A stretch of 64,000 nt of DNA from Betaproteobacteria bacterium (GTDB taxonomy: Bacteria; Pseudomonadota; Gammaproteobacteria; Burkholderiales; SG8-41): NCBI GenBank assembly GCA_021730905.1, contig JAKFYK010000004.1:1-64000 (forward strand). Reading direction: 5' to 3'. Below are positions 24,714-33,137 of this stretch, in pieces. Every line of letters starts with the position of its first letter. Positions within the stretch are counted from its first letter, which is position 1. Under the pieces are notes generated by a model. The model searched no databases. It was not told the DNA's origin and worked only from the letters and a program-made list of their open reading frames with translations. Both the position numbers and the translations under genes were made by a program.

Positions 24714-26282
24714 TCATTTCGGTGTGAACAAATGCGCGAATGTGAACTCGTCGGTGCGCGGCACATAGGTGATGTTCGACTTCATCGCCCAACTGACGAT
24801 TTGATGATGCAGCGGAATCAACGGCACATCGCTCATCGCGACAGCGGCTGCTTCACGCGCAAGCGCCTCACGCGCCTTGGCATCCACCGACGCCAGCGAT
24901 TGTCCGATCAACTGATCAAGCTTCGGATTGGATGAACGTCCCCAATTCCACGCGCCCCACGCGCGCTCTGGATTGGGTGTCGCCAGCAACGAACGCAGCG
25001 CGAGATCGCCGGCGAATGATCCCCAGCCCAGCAACGCGAAACTGGTTTCCTCCTTGCGCACTTTTCCGAGAAAAGCGCTGAGCGGCATTGCTTCGACTCT
25101 GGTTTGGATGCCGATGCGGGTGAGCATTTGCGCGACCGCCTGCAGCACCTGCTCGTCGTTGATATAACGGTTGTTGGGGCCGGACAGCGTGACGGTGAAA
25201 CCGTTGGGGTAGCCTGCTTCGGCCAGCAGTTTTTTGGCGCCGTCGGGATTGTAGGTTTCAGGCTTCAATTGCGGGTTGTGCCCGAACACGCCGGGCGAGA
25301 CGATGTTGGCGGCGGGCACGGCGAGCTTTTCCATCACGCGCTCGACGATGGCCGGGCGATTGATAGCCATCGACATCGCCCGGCGCACGCGCACATCCAT
25401 GAACGGATTTTTGGCGAGCGGCTTGCCGGCGCCATCGGTGATGAGCGGCGGCTGGTTGCGATACTGATCGAGGTGCAAAAAGATGGTGCGCCAGGATGTT
25501 GTCTGATCAAGTCTTAAAGTTTTGTTTTTATTTAGTTTTTCTCTGTCCGCGGAAGGCACGTGTTCGATCACGTCGAGCTCGCCGGAGAGGAGCGCCGCGG
25601 TGCGTACCGGATCAGTGGGCATGATGCGCAGCGTCACTTTGTCCCACGCCGGGCGTCCGCCCCAATAATGGTCGTTGCGCGCGTATTCAACACGGTCGCC
25701 GCGCGCGAAACGCACGAATTTGTACGGCCCGGTACCGATGGTGGCTCGTCCCGAATCAAAATCTTCAGGCGCGGCGTTGGCGGCGATCTTTCTGGAAACG
25801 ATCATGATCGAATTCAAATCTTCGGGCAGCGCACCGTAGGGCGTGGCGGTTTTCAGCCGTATGGTTTGCTTATCGACTATTTCCTTGGCCACGACCGCGC
25901 GCACGTAAGCGGCGAATCCGCCGGGACTGCCCTTGATGTTGAGCGGGCGTTCCAGCGAAAACAATACGTCTTCGGCAGTGAGGTCCGAGCCATCGTGGAA
26001 TTTCACGCCGGGCCGCAGTTTGAATTCCCAGGTGGTGGCGTCCACGGCACGCCATGACGTTGCAAGACCGGGTATCAACCGCGCTTTTTCATCCACATGC
26101 GTGAGCGCGTCGAACACGTGGTAGCCCACGGTCAAATTCGGTTGCGACGCAAGAAAATGCGGATCCATGGTCGTGACATCGGCCGAGAGGCCGATGCGCA
26201 GGTCGGCGGCGTTCACGCCGAAACACAGCGATAGTGAAGCCCACGCGAGCGCGAGCGCGGTGATCGGTTTGCGCGGATTCAC
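24714..26282 (-). CDS. Oligopeptide/dipeptide ABC transporter substrate-binding protein (family 5), copy A
   Basis: This 522-residue SBP_bac_5 protein has a signal peptide (ITALALAWASLSLCFGVNA) and typical blocks VTTMDPHFLASQP, WRAVDATTWEFKLRPGVKFHDGSDLTAEDVLFSLER and VRVRRAMSMAINR. It starts at GTG, overlapping the TGA of copy B, so the two are translationally coupled. They look like a tandem duplication (parallel blocks throughout). An AT-rich stretch at 25513-25540 encodes LNKNKTLRL with codons (CTA, TTA, AGA, CTT) foreign to the rest of the gene. It probably works with Dpp-type permeases, but no permease is adjacent. Confidence 0.92.
   Translation of the reverse strand: MNPRKPITALALAWASLSLCFGVNAADLRIGLSADVTTMDPHFLASQPNLTVGYHVFDALTHVDEKARLIPGLATSWRAVDATTWEFKLRPGVKFHDGSDLTAEDVLFSLERPLNIKGSPGGFAAYVRAVVAKEIVDKQTIRLKTATPYGALPEDLNSIMIVSRKIAANAAPEDFDSGRATIGTGPYKFVRFARGDRVEYARNDHYWGGRPAWDKVTLRIMPTDPVRTAALLSGELDVIEHVPSADREKLNKNKTLRLDQTTSWRTIFLHLDQYRNQPPLITDGAGKPLAKNPFMDVRVRRAMSMAINRPAIVERVMEKLAVPAANIVSPGVFGHNPQLKPETYNPDGAKKLLAEAGYPNGFTVTLSGPNNRYINDEQVLQAVAQMLTRIGIQTRVEAMPLSAFLGKVRKEETSFALLGWGSFAGDLALRSLLATPNPERAWGAWNWGRSSNPKLDQLIGQSLASVDAKAREALAREAAAVAMSDVPLIPLHHQIVSWAMKSNITYVPRTDEFTFAHLFTPK
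25513..25540 (+). repeat. Degenerate AT-rich repeat-like tract inside a coding sequence
   Basis: TAAAGTTTTGTTTTTATTTA followed by GTTTTT closely resembles the intergenic AT repeat, allowing one base of slippage. It lies in the GC-rich gene of binding protein A without breaking the frame. The paralogous copy B has no such tract at the same protein position, although the encoded segment has equal length. It may be a repeat-derived conversion or a coincidence. Confidence 0.35.
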
Positions 26283-27844
26283 TGCGGCCGAAACTCGTGC
26301 GCCAGCGTGCGTTCATCCGTGCGCGGCGCGTAGGTGACGCCTTTGCGCGTGGCCCACAGATTGTGCTGGTGATAGAGCGGAATAATGCCCAGATCGTTGA
26401 TCGCGATTTCCGTGGCTTGTTGCAGCATGCGCTCACGTTTGGTGTCATCGACGATGGTCAGCGCCTGTGTCAGCACCTCGTCCATTTTGGGATTGGAATA
26501 GCGTCCGCGATTGGCAGTGCCCATGCCTTTTTCGGTATTGAAGGTCGCCAGCAGCGCCTTCAGTGGCGATGAGGCTTCGGCGGTATCGGCTCCCCAGCCT
26601 ACCAGCATCAAACTGAACTCCAGCTTGCTGCCGCGCGAGAAGTAAACGCTGGAGGGCATGGCGTCCACGCGGGTGGCGATACCGGCGCGCGCCAGCAACT
26701 GTGCGACAGCCTGTGCGATTTGCTCGTCGTTGACATAGCGGTTGTTCGGCGCGTGCAGCGTGACGGCGAATCCGTCGGGATAGCCGGCTTCTGCAAGCAG
26801 TTTGCGCGCGCCCTCCACGTCATAGGCATCGGGTTTCAAGGCGCTGGTGTAGCCGAACAAGCCTTCCGGCATCAATTGTCCGGTGGAAATCCCGGCACCC
26901 TCCATCACGCGCTCTACCAGCGCCTGGCGGTTGATCGCTTTGGAGATGGCCCGCCGCACGCGCACATCCTTCAGCGGATTTTTTTCCAGCGGCTTGCCGG
27001 CCTTGTCGGTGACGAACGGCGAACGGTCGCGGCTGCTGTCGAGGTGCAGATACATCAGCCGGTGCGATACCGTGCGATAGAGCGAGAGATCGTTGCTCTT
27101 GGCGATGCGCGCGATGTCCGCTGTGGGCACGTTTTCAATGGCGCGCACGTCGCCCGCGAGCAGCGCAGCAACGCGCGTGGGGTCGGCGGTGATGATGCGC
27201 AGGGTTACTTTGTCCCACGGCGCCTTCGCACCCCAATAAGTGTCGTTGCGCGCGAGTTCGATGCGGTCGCCCTTGGCGTAACGCACGAACTTGAACGGGC
27301 CGGTGCCGATAGTAGCCTTGCCGCTGTTGAAATCCTCGGTGGTGGCGCCCTTGGCGGCGCGCGCAGACAGGATGAATATCGTGCTCATGTCGGTGGGCAT
27401 CAGCGGGTATGGCGTCGCTGTCCTGAAACGAATCGTGTACGGGTCAACGACGATCTTTTCGGTGATCTGCTTGCTGTAGGTGGCAAAAGACGACGGGCTG
27501 TTCGGCACCGTGGGCACGCGGTCGAGCGAGAACACCACATCCTGCGCGGTAAAGTCGCCGCCGTCATGAAACTTCACGCCGCGCCGCAGCTTGAATTCCC
27601 AGGTGAGTTCGTCCACCGCGCGCCATGATTCCGCCAGCGCCGGCTTTAACCTTGAACGGGCATCCTTGGTGATCAGCGTTTCGAATATATGTTCCGCGAT
27701 ATTATTGTTGGGCGTGAGGTTGTGATAGTGTGGGTCAATGGAAGTCACGTCGGCGCCGAGCGCGATGCTGATGTCGGCGGCGCTTGCGGGGGTGACACAC
27801 CCTACCGCAAAGAATGCCAAAGTGGCTGCAAAAAAAATCTTCAT
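26279..27844 (-). CDS. Oligopeptide/dipeptide ABC transporter substrate-binding protein (family 5), copy B
   Basis: This 521-residue SBP_bac_5 protein has the signal peptide KIFFAATLAFFAVGCVTPASAADI. GCVTP could be read as a lipobox-like cysteine, but ASAAD gives a normal signal-peptidase I site. Blocks VTSIDPHYHNLTPNNNIAEHIFETL and WEFKLRRGVKFHDGGDFTAQDVVFSLDR match copy A. The frame is open 139 codons farther upstream, but that part has no protein character, while ATG at 27844 has GGAGG seven bases before it. It diverges from an ArgE-like deacylase by 127 bp, so both may belong to a peptide or acylated amino-acid scavenging system. Confidence 0.93.
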   Translation of the reverse strand: MKIFFAATLAFFAVGCVTPASAADISIALGADVTSIDPHYHNLTPNNNIAEHIFETLITKDARSRLKPALAESWRAVDELTWEFKLRRGVKFHDGGDFTAQDVVFSLDRVPTVPNSPSSFATYSKQITEKIVVDPYTIRFRTATPYPLMPTDMSTIFILSARAAKGATTEDFNSGKATIGTGPFKFVRYAKGDRIELARNDTYWGAKAPWDKVTLRIITADPTRVAALLAGDVRAIENVPTADIARIAKSNDLSLYRTVSHRLMYLHLDSSRDRSPFVTDKAGKPLEKNPLKDVRVRRAISKAINRQALVERVMEGAGISTGQLMPEGLFGYTSALKPDAYDVEGARKLLAEAGYPDGFAVTLHAPNNRYVNDEQIAQAVAQLLARAGIATRVDAMPSSVYFSRGSKLEFSLMLVGWGADTAEASSPLKALLATFNTEKGMGTANRGRYSNPKMDEVLTQALTIVDDTKRERMLQQATEIAINDLGIIPLYHQHNLWATRKGVTYAPRTDERTLAHEFRPQ

Positions 27845-27971
27845 GAAAATCCTCCACGGATCGAGTGTGTGCAGCATACCGGAAAGCGGGCGTAAAGTGA
27901 GCGCAAATTTGCCCGATTGACAGTCTGCCGCACCGCTTCTATCCTGCTTCTTTAAAGAGTGGAGTTGCCGC

Positions 27972-29132
27972 ATGAATGTTTCGGTTGCCGGCGTGGAGAT
28001 GATCCGCAAGCTGGTCGGCTTTCCCACGGTGAGCCGCGAATCCAATCTCGATTTGATCGATTTCGTGCGCGAGTACCTGAAGCCGTTGGACGCCGCGGTG
28101 CGCCTGACGTTCGATGACGACAGGCGCAAGGCCAATCTGTTCGCCACGCTTGGCCCGCGGCGCGATGGCGGCATCGTGCTGTCGGGACATACCGACGTCG
28201 TGCCAGTGCAGGGCCAGGCGTGGGATACCGATCCGTTCGCGTTGATCGAGCGCGACGGCAAACTCTACGGCCGCGGCACGTCCGATATGAAAAGTTTCAT
28301 CGCGGTGACACTGGCATTGCTGCCGGAGTTCGTGCAGCGTGGACTCAAGTCGCCGCTGCATCTCGCGTTCAGTTACGACGAAGAAGTCGGCTGCATCGGC
28401 GTGGGGCGCATGATCAACGATCTGACGGTGGCGGGCATCAGGCCGCAATCGTGCATCGTGGGCGAACCGACGCTGATGAAGCCGGTGATCGCGCACAAAG
28501 GCAAGAAGAGTTATCGCGCGACCGTGCGAGGATTGGCGGCGCATTCGGCGTACGCGCCCACCGGCGTGAATGCGGTGGAGGCTGCAGCGGAGGCTGTGGC
28601 TTATCTGAAACGCATGGCACGCCGGCATCGCGACAGCGGGCCCTATGATCGCGGCTTCGATGTAGCGCACACCACCGTGCATACCGGCGTGCTGCACGGC
28701 GGTACAGCGCTGAATATCGTGCCGCATGAATGCGCGTTTGATTTTGAATTCAGACATCTGCCGGGAGACGATCCTGAGGCTTTGCTTGAAGAATTCAAAT
28801 CGTACGTCGCCGGCACGCTGGAACCTGAAATGCGCGCCGTGTACAAAGATGCGGGCTTCGACATACAGTTGATGTCGCAGATTCCAGCGCTCGATAACAG
28901 CGCGGAAACCGAAGTCGTCGCGCTGGCGCAGGGTCTTTCGGGCAATTTTGAAGTTGGCAAGGTATCGTATGGCACTGAAGGGTCGCAGTTTCAGCGCGCC
29001 GGAATTCCCACGGTGATTTGCGGGCCGGGCTCAATAGAGCAGGCGCACAAACCGAATGAATTCGTGTCGCTGGAGCAGATCGCGCACAGCGAAGCGTTCC
29101 TGCGCGGGTTGCTGTCGCGCGCCTGCACGTAG
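27972..29132 (+). CDS. M20 family acetylornithine deacetylase (ArgE) or related N-acyl amino-acid amidohydrolase
   Basis: This 386-residue zinc hydrolase has M20 motifs LSGHTDVVPVQGQAWDTDPF (first metal His and Asp), YGRGTSDMKSFIA, and SYDEEVGCIGVG with the catalytic Glu. VGEPTLMKPVIAHKGKKSYRATVRG begins the lid domain, and the metal His in IEQAHKPNEFV lies near the end. It closely resembles proteobacterial ArgE. The neighbours (D-aminoacylase-type gene, peptide-binding proteins) suggest deacylation of scavenged N-acyl amino acids rather than arginine synthesis, so I leave the symbol open. GGAG precedes the ATG. Confidence 0.88.
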   Translation: MNVSVAGVEMIRKLVGFPTVSRESNLDLIDFVREYLKPLDAAVRLTFDDDRRKANLFATLGPRRDGGIVLSGHTDVVPVQGQAWDTDPFALIERDGKLYGRGTSDMKSFIAVTLALLPEFVQRGLKSPLHLAFSYDEEVGCIGVGRMINDLTVAGIRPQSCIVGEPTLMKPVIAHKGKKSYRATVRGLAAHSAYAPTGVNAVEAAAEAVAYLKRMARRHRDSGPYDRGFDVAHTTVHTGVLHGGTALNIVPHECAFDFEFRHLPGDDPEALLEEFKSYVAGTLEPEMRAVYKDAGFDIQLMSQIPALDNSAETEVVALAQGLSGNFEVGKVSYGTEGSQFQRAGIPTVICGPGSIEQAHKPNEFVSLEQIAHSEAFLRGLLSRACT

Positions 29133-29138
29133 TTATTC

Positions 29139-29165
29139 TAAGTACTTGTTTTAATTGAATATTTT
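29139..29165 (+). repeat. AT-rich dispersed repeat, copy 4, forming the linker to the next gene
   Basis: TAAGTACTTGTTTTAATTGA plus ATATTTT runs up to the GTG start of the next gene. It occupies nearly the entire 33-bp gap and leaves no Shine-Dalgarno sequence. The arrangement is the same as at 10573-10602. Confidence 0.7.
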
Positions 29166-30629
29166 GTGACATTATCCTATGATCTGTTGATCCGCAACGC
29201 GACCATTGTTGACGGCACGCGCGCACCGCGCACTCGCGGTGACATTGCCATCAAGGACGGGCGCATTGCCGCAATCGGCGCGCTCGATAGCGCGCGCGCG
29301 GATGCCGAGATCGATGCATCGGGCCTGGTTGCAGCACCCGGCTTCATCGACGCACATACGCATGATGACCGGTTGCTGTTTTCCGATCCGGCGATGACGC
29401 CCAAGGTGAGCCAGGGCGTGACCACGGTGATTACCGGCAACTGCGGTATCAGTCTCGCATGCTCGCCGGCGAATGCGGCGCAGACGCCGCCGCTGGATTT
29501 GCTCGACAGCGGCGGCGGCTGGTTTCGTTTTCCTTCCTTTGCCGCGTACCGTGAAGAACTCGCAGCCAAGCCCGCGGCGATCAACGCGGCATGTCTGGTG
29601 GGCCACACCACGCTGCGTTGCGCCGTGATGGAGAATCTGGGGCGCGCGGCGACCCATGCGGAAATTGCACGAATGCGCGAACTTGCGCGCGAAGCGCTGG
29701 CATCGGGCGCGATCGGTGTTTCGACGGGCACGGCGTATGCGCCGGCCGCCGCTGCGCCCACTGAAGAACTTATAGCCGTGTGCCGCCCGCTTGCGGACTA
29801 CGGTGGTTTGTACGTAACGCACATGCGCAATGAAGACGAGCACGTTACCGATGCCATTGAAGAAACCTGCGCCATTGGCCGCGCGTTGAATGTGCCGGTG
29901 GTGATTTCGCACCACAAATGCGCCGGCATACGCAGTCACGGACGTTCCATTGAAACGCTGGCGCAGATTGAAAAAGCCATGCGCAGCCAGTCTGTCGGAC
30001 TGGATTGTTATCCGTACGTCGCGTCGTCCACTGTGTTGCGCGCTGACCGGCTGGCGCAATCGACGCGTGTGATTATCACCTGGTCGAAGCCGCATCCCGA
30101 GTTTTCAGGGCTGGATCTCGATGAAGTTGCAAAACGTCTCGGCGTGAACGAAGCCGAGGCGGTGGAGCGCATCAAGCCTGCGGGCGCGATTTATTTCATG
30201 CTCGACGAAAAAGACGTGCAGCGCATCCTCGCCTTCGACGAAACCATGATCGGCTCCGACGGGCTGCCCCACGATGCCAAGCCGCACCCGCGGCTATGGG
30301 GCACGTTTCCGCGCGTGCTGGGCCGCTACTGCCGCGACCTGAAACTATTTTCGCTGGAAACGGCAGTGTACAAAATGACGGGCTTGCCAGCGACGCGCTT
30401 TGGTCTCGCCGATCGCGGACGCTTGCAAACGGGTTATGCCGCGGACGTTACGCTGTTTGATGCCGACAGCGTGATCGATGTCGCCGATTTTAAAAATCCC
30501 ACAGCGCTGGCGAAGGGTATCGCCACGGTCATCGTTAACGGTGAAATCGTGTGGCGGGAGGGTCTTGCTTCAGGCAAACGGCCGGGCAAATTGTTGCTAA
30601 ACCCGCGCAGTACGGGCGCGCCGAGATAA
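29166..30629 (+). CDS. N-acyl-D-amino-acid deacylase-type amidohydrolase
   Basis: This 487-residue amidohydrolase has the N-terminal strand domain (YDLLIRNATIVDGTRAPRTRGDIAIKDGRIAAIG), the metal site PGFIDAHTHDDRLLF, and QGVTTVITGNCGISLA, typical of D-aminoacylases. GLYVTHMRNEDEHVTDAI, VVISHHKCAG and the late DGLPHDAKPHPRLWGTFPRVLGRY follow. It releases D-amino acids from N-acyl forms in the cytoplasm. The GTG start is directly preceded by the AT-rich repeat and has no Shine-Dalgarno sequence. It pairs with the ArgE-like gene upstream, and the Asp/Glu racemase 5 kb on would suit D-amino-acid use. Confidence 0.9.
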   Translation: MTLSYDLLIRNATIVDGTRAPRTRGDIAIKDGRIAAIGALDSARADAEIDASGLVAAPGFIDAHTHDDRLLFSDPAMTPKVSQGVTTVITGNCGISLACSPANAAQTPPLDLLDSGGGWFRFPSFAAYREELAAKPAAINAACLVGHTTLRCAVMENLGRAATHAEIARMRELAREALASGAIGVSTGTAYAPAAAAPTEELIAVCRPLADYGGLYVTHMRNEDEHVTDAIEETCAIGRALNVPVVISHHKCAGIRSHGRSIETLAQIEKAMRSQSVGLDCYPYVASSTVLRADRLAQSTRVIITWSKPHPEFSGLDLDEVAKRLGVNEAEAVERIKPAGAIYFMLDEKDVQRILAFDETMIGSDGLPHDAKPHPRLWGTFPRVLGRYCRDLKLFSLETAVYKMTGLPATRFGLADRGRLQTGYAADVTLFDADSVIDVADFKNPTALAKGIATVIVNGEIVWREGLASGKRPGKLLLNPRSTGAPR

Positions 30630-30631
30630 AT

Positions 30632-31606
30632 TTACTCCGGTTTTGCCCCGGACGCCTTCACCACCGGTGCCCAGCGCTCGATCTCCGCTTTGAGGTAGTT
30701 CGCAAAAAATTCGGGTGACTCTGCTACCGGGTCCGCGCCGAGTTGCGCGAGACGCTTGTTGAATTCCGGATTTTTCACAACCGTGTTTATTGCGTTGTTG
30801 AGTTTCGTCACGATGTCGCGCGGCGTTGCAGCGGGCGCGAGCAGGCCATACCACGTTGAGGTCTCGAACTTGGGCACGCCGGCTTCGGCCATGGTCGGCA
30901 AATCCGGCAGCAACGGCGAACGCTTTGCGCTGGTAATCGAAATAGCGCGCAGGCGGCCGGCCTTGATGTAATTGATCGATGCTGGAATGTTATTGAACGA
31001 AAATTCCACTTCGCCCGACAGCAGCGCGGTCATCGACGGCGCGCTGCCGCGATACGGAATATGCACGATGCCGATGCCGGCCATTACCTTGAGCATTTCG
31101 CCCGACAAGTGCTGGGTGCTGCCGCTGCCGGAAGTCGAGTAGTTGAGCTTGCCGGGATACTGTTTGGCGAAGGCGACGAACTCCTTTACCGTTTTGGGCG
31201 GCAGCGAGGGATGCGTGATCAGCAGATTCGGACTGATCGCGAACAAGGCAATCGGCGCGAAATCCCTGACCGGATGGTAGTTGATCTTCGGATAGAGGCT
31301 GATGTTGATGCCCAGCGCCGCCGAGCTCATGAACAGCGTGTAACCGTCCGCGGGCGATTTCGCGATGTATTCGGCCGCGATATTTTGCGCGGCGCCTGCG
31401 CGATTCTCGACGATCATTTGCTGGCCAAGAGACTTGATGAGTTCCTGCCCCATGATGCGGCCCATGATGTCGCTGCCGCCGCCGGGCGCGTAGCCGACAA
31501 TCATACGCACGGGTTTTGATGGATACGATGATGCCGGCTCAGCGGCACGGGTGCCGTGCGTGGCGCAGAGTGCAATCAATGGAATGAGTATAAGTATTTG
31601 TTTCAT
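30632..31606 (-). CDS. Bug/TctC family periplasmic tripartite tricarboxylate receptor
   Basis: This 324-residue receptor has the signal peptide KQILILIPLIALCATHGTRAAE, YPSKPVRMIVGYAPGGGSDIMGR and ENRAGAAQNIAAEYIAKSPADGYTLF. The stop lies two bases from the convergent D-aminoacylase stop. The start region is unusual: the first seven codons (MKQILIL) are part of an AT-rich repeat copy in the opposite orientation, and the bases before ATG (AAATATCATT) contain no Shine-Dalgarno sequence. Translation may rely on the unstructured AT-rich leader. No TctAB genes are adjacent. Confidence 0.9.
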   Translation of the reverse strand: MKQILILIPLIALCATHGTRAAEPASSYPSKPVRMIVGYAPGGGSDIMGRIMGQELIKSLGQQMIVENRAGAAQNIAAEYIAKSPADGYTLFMSSAALGINISLYPKINYHPVRDFAPIALFAISPNLLITHPSLPPKTVKEFVAFAKQYPGKLNYSTSGSGSTQHLSGEMLKVMAGIGIVHIPYRGSAPSMTALLSGEVEFSFNNIPASINYIKAGRLRAISITSAKRSPLLPDLPTMAEAGVPKFETSTWYGLLAPAATPRDIVTKLNNAINTVVKNPEFNKRLAQLGADPVAESPEFFANYLKAEIERWAPVVKASGAKPE

Positions 31607-31618
31607 AATGATATTTAT
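31589..31618 (+). repeat. AT-rich dispersed repeat, copy 5, overlapping the start of a tctC gene
   Basis: TATAAGTATTTGTTTCATAA with a further AT tail covers the first codons and the leader of the minus-strand TctC gene. The repeat core therefore also encodes the start of its signal peptide. Confidence 0.65.
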
Positions 31619-31621
31619 GTT

Positions 31622-31694
31622 TAGAGTTCAGGGTGGAGAGTTGAGTGTAACCGCTGTGATGGTTACGCCTCACTCTCAACTCTGGACTCTGATC
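31622..31694. repeat. Imperfect palindrome, GAGTTG/GTAACC family, copy 2
   Basis: The left arm (AGAGTTCAGGGTGGAGAGTTGAG...GTAACC) faces a right arm whose reverse complement is AGAGTCCAGAGTTGAGAGTG...GTAACC. They are separated by an 8-nt loop, GCTGTGAT. It lies 12 bp after the stop of the ABC ATPase gene, as expected for a terminator of the glt operon, and just before the leader of tctC on the same strand. Confidence 0.6.
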
Positions 31695-31706
31695 TCTCAA
31701 CGGCCT

Positions 31707-32435
31707 TTAGTGGTGAAGTATCTTGGACAAAAAATGCTGCGCGCGTTCGGAGCGCGGCTTGCCAAAAAAATCTTCCTTGTTGGCATCCTCGACGATTTCG
31801 CCTGCATCCATGAACACCACGCGATGCGCGACGCGGCTGGCGAAACCCATTTCGTGGGTGACCACCATCATGGTCATGCCTTCCTTCGCGAGTTCGGTCA
31901 TCACGTCGAGCACTTCGTTGATCATTTCCGGATCGAGTGCGGAGGTGGGTTCGTCGAACAGCATCGCAATCGGGTCCATGGCCAGCGCGCGCGCGATGGC
32001 CACGCGTTGCTGCTGGCCGCCGGAGAGTTGGCCCGGATGCTTCTGTGCCTGAGCCTCAAGACCGACGCGTTTCAGCAGCGACATCGATTTTTCGGTGGCG
32101 GCTTCCGCTGTGCGGTTCAGCACCTTGATCTGCGCAAGATTGATGTTATCCACCACTTTCATGTGCGGAAACAACTCGAAATTCTGGAACACCATGCCAA
32201 TGCGCGAACGCAGCTTCGGCAGATCGGTGTCCGGCGCGCCAACGGAAATATTTTCCACCGTGATTTCGCCTTGCTGAAACGGCTCCAGCGCGTTGACGGT
32301 TTTGATCAGCGTGGATTTTCCTGAGCCCGACGGTCCGCACACCACCACGACTTCGCCCTTGCCGACGCGCGTGGTGCAGTTCTTGAGCACCTGGAAACTG
32401 CCGTACCACTTGCTGACGTTTTTCATTTCGATCAT
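31707..32435 (-). CDS. gltL: ABC transporter ATP-binding protein, polar/acidic amino acids (GltL-like)
   Basis: This 242-residue ATPase has Walker [19 protein letters not shown]-loop [10 protein letters not shown], signature [16 protein letters not shown], Walker [13 protein letters not shown] and H-loop VTHEMGFA. It energises import through the two permeases encoded directly upstream. It is the last gene of gltJKL, with a start preceded by AAGGA. GltL is assigned from the cluster; the same family includes GlnQ and AotP. Confidence 0.92.
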   Translation of the reverse strand: MIEMKNVSKWYGSFQVLKNCTTRVGKGEVVVVCGPSGSGKSTLIKTVNALEPFQQGEITVENISVGAPDTDLPKLRSRIGMVFQNFELFPHMKVVDNINLAQIKVLNRTAEAATEKSMSLLKRVGLEAQAQKHPGQLSGGQQQRVAIARALAMDPIAMLFDEPTSALDPEMINEVLDVMTELAKEGMTMMVVTHEMGFASRVAHRVVFMDAGEIVEDANKEDFFGKPRSERAQHFLSKILHH

Positions 32436-32444
32436 AAGAATTCC

Positions 32445-33134
32445 TTACCGGCCCACGTTGTAGCGCGCTTGCAGCCGTTTAACCAGATATGAACCTGAAT
32501 AACAGATGATGAAGTAGATCAGCGCCGCGAACAGATACATTTCCACCAGCCGGCCGTCGCGGCGCGCGATTTTGCCGGCCGCACCCATGAAATCCGTCAG
32601 CCCGACCACATACACCAGCGAGGTGTCCTGAAACAAAATGATGCTGGTGGTGAGCAAGATCGGAATCATGTTGCGAAACGCCTGCGGCAGCACCACCCTC
32701 AGGGTGGCTTGCCGGTAATTGAGTCCCAGCGCATAGGCGGCGCTGACCTGCCCGCGCGGCACGCTCTGTATGCCCGCGCGGATGATCTCGCAGTAATACG
32801 CAGCCTCGAACATGGTAAAGGCGATCAGTGCCGAATAAAACGGCCCGATGCCTGAAGCGTAGGGATTGCCGGTGAGTTTTTTCACAGCGATCGGTATCAG
32901 AAAGTAAAACCAGAAAATCACCAGGATCAGCGGGATCGAGCGCACCAGATTGACGTACGCTCCCGACGGATAGCTGAGTATTTTGTAAGGCGACAGGCGC
33001 ATCAGCGCGAGCAGCGTGCCGAGAAAAATGCCGCCGAGCATCGCCAGCAGCGTGAGCCCCAGCGAAAACTGCATGCCCTGCCACAGATAAGGCAACGAGC
33101 GCTGGATGACTTCGAAGTCGAAACCCGTGAACAT
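32445..33134 (-). CDS. gltK: Amino-acid ABC transporter permease (GltK-like)
   Basis: This 229-residue HisM/GlnP-type permease has an N-terminal helix block (LPYLWQGMQFSLGLTLLAMLGGIFLGTLLAL), VRSIPLILVIFWFYFLIP, and the conserved EAA-type loop YYCEIIRAGIQSVPRGQVSAAYALGLNYRQATLRVVLPQAFRNMIP. It lies 3 bp after gltJ and 9 bp before gltL, so the three are co-transcribed. Confidence 0.92.
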   Translation of the reverse strand: MFTGFDFEVIQRSLPYLWQGMQFSLGLTLLAMLGGIFLGTLLALMRLSPYKILSYPSGAYVNLVRSIPLILVIFWFYFLIPIAVKKLTGNPYASGIGPFYSALIAFTMFEAAYYCEIIRAGIQSVPRGQVSAAYALGLNYRQATLRVVLPQAFRNMIPILLTTSIILFQDTSLVYVVGLTDFMGAAGKIARRDGRLVEMYLFAALIYFIICYSGSYLVKRLQARYNVGR

Positions 33135-33137
33135 GGC

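Noticed and set aside
26279-28261. A 660-residue start for binding protein B
   Set aside because: The first 139 residues have no protein character and cross the divergent argE-like gene. A GGAGG-preceded ATG at 27844 with a signal peptide is clearly better.
31709-31735. AAGTATCTTGG in the gltL coding end as a further AT-repeat copy
   Set aside because: Only the first ten bases resemble the repeat core. The following sequence does not match and the codons are normal for the protein.
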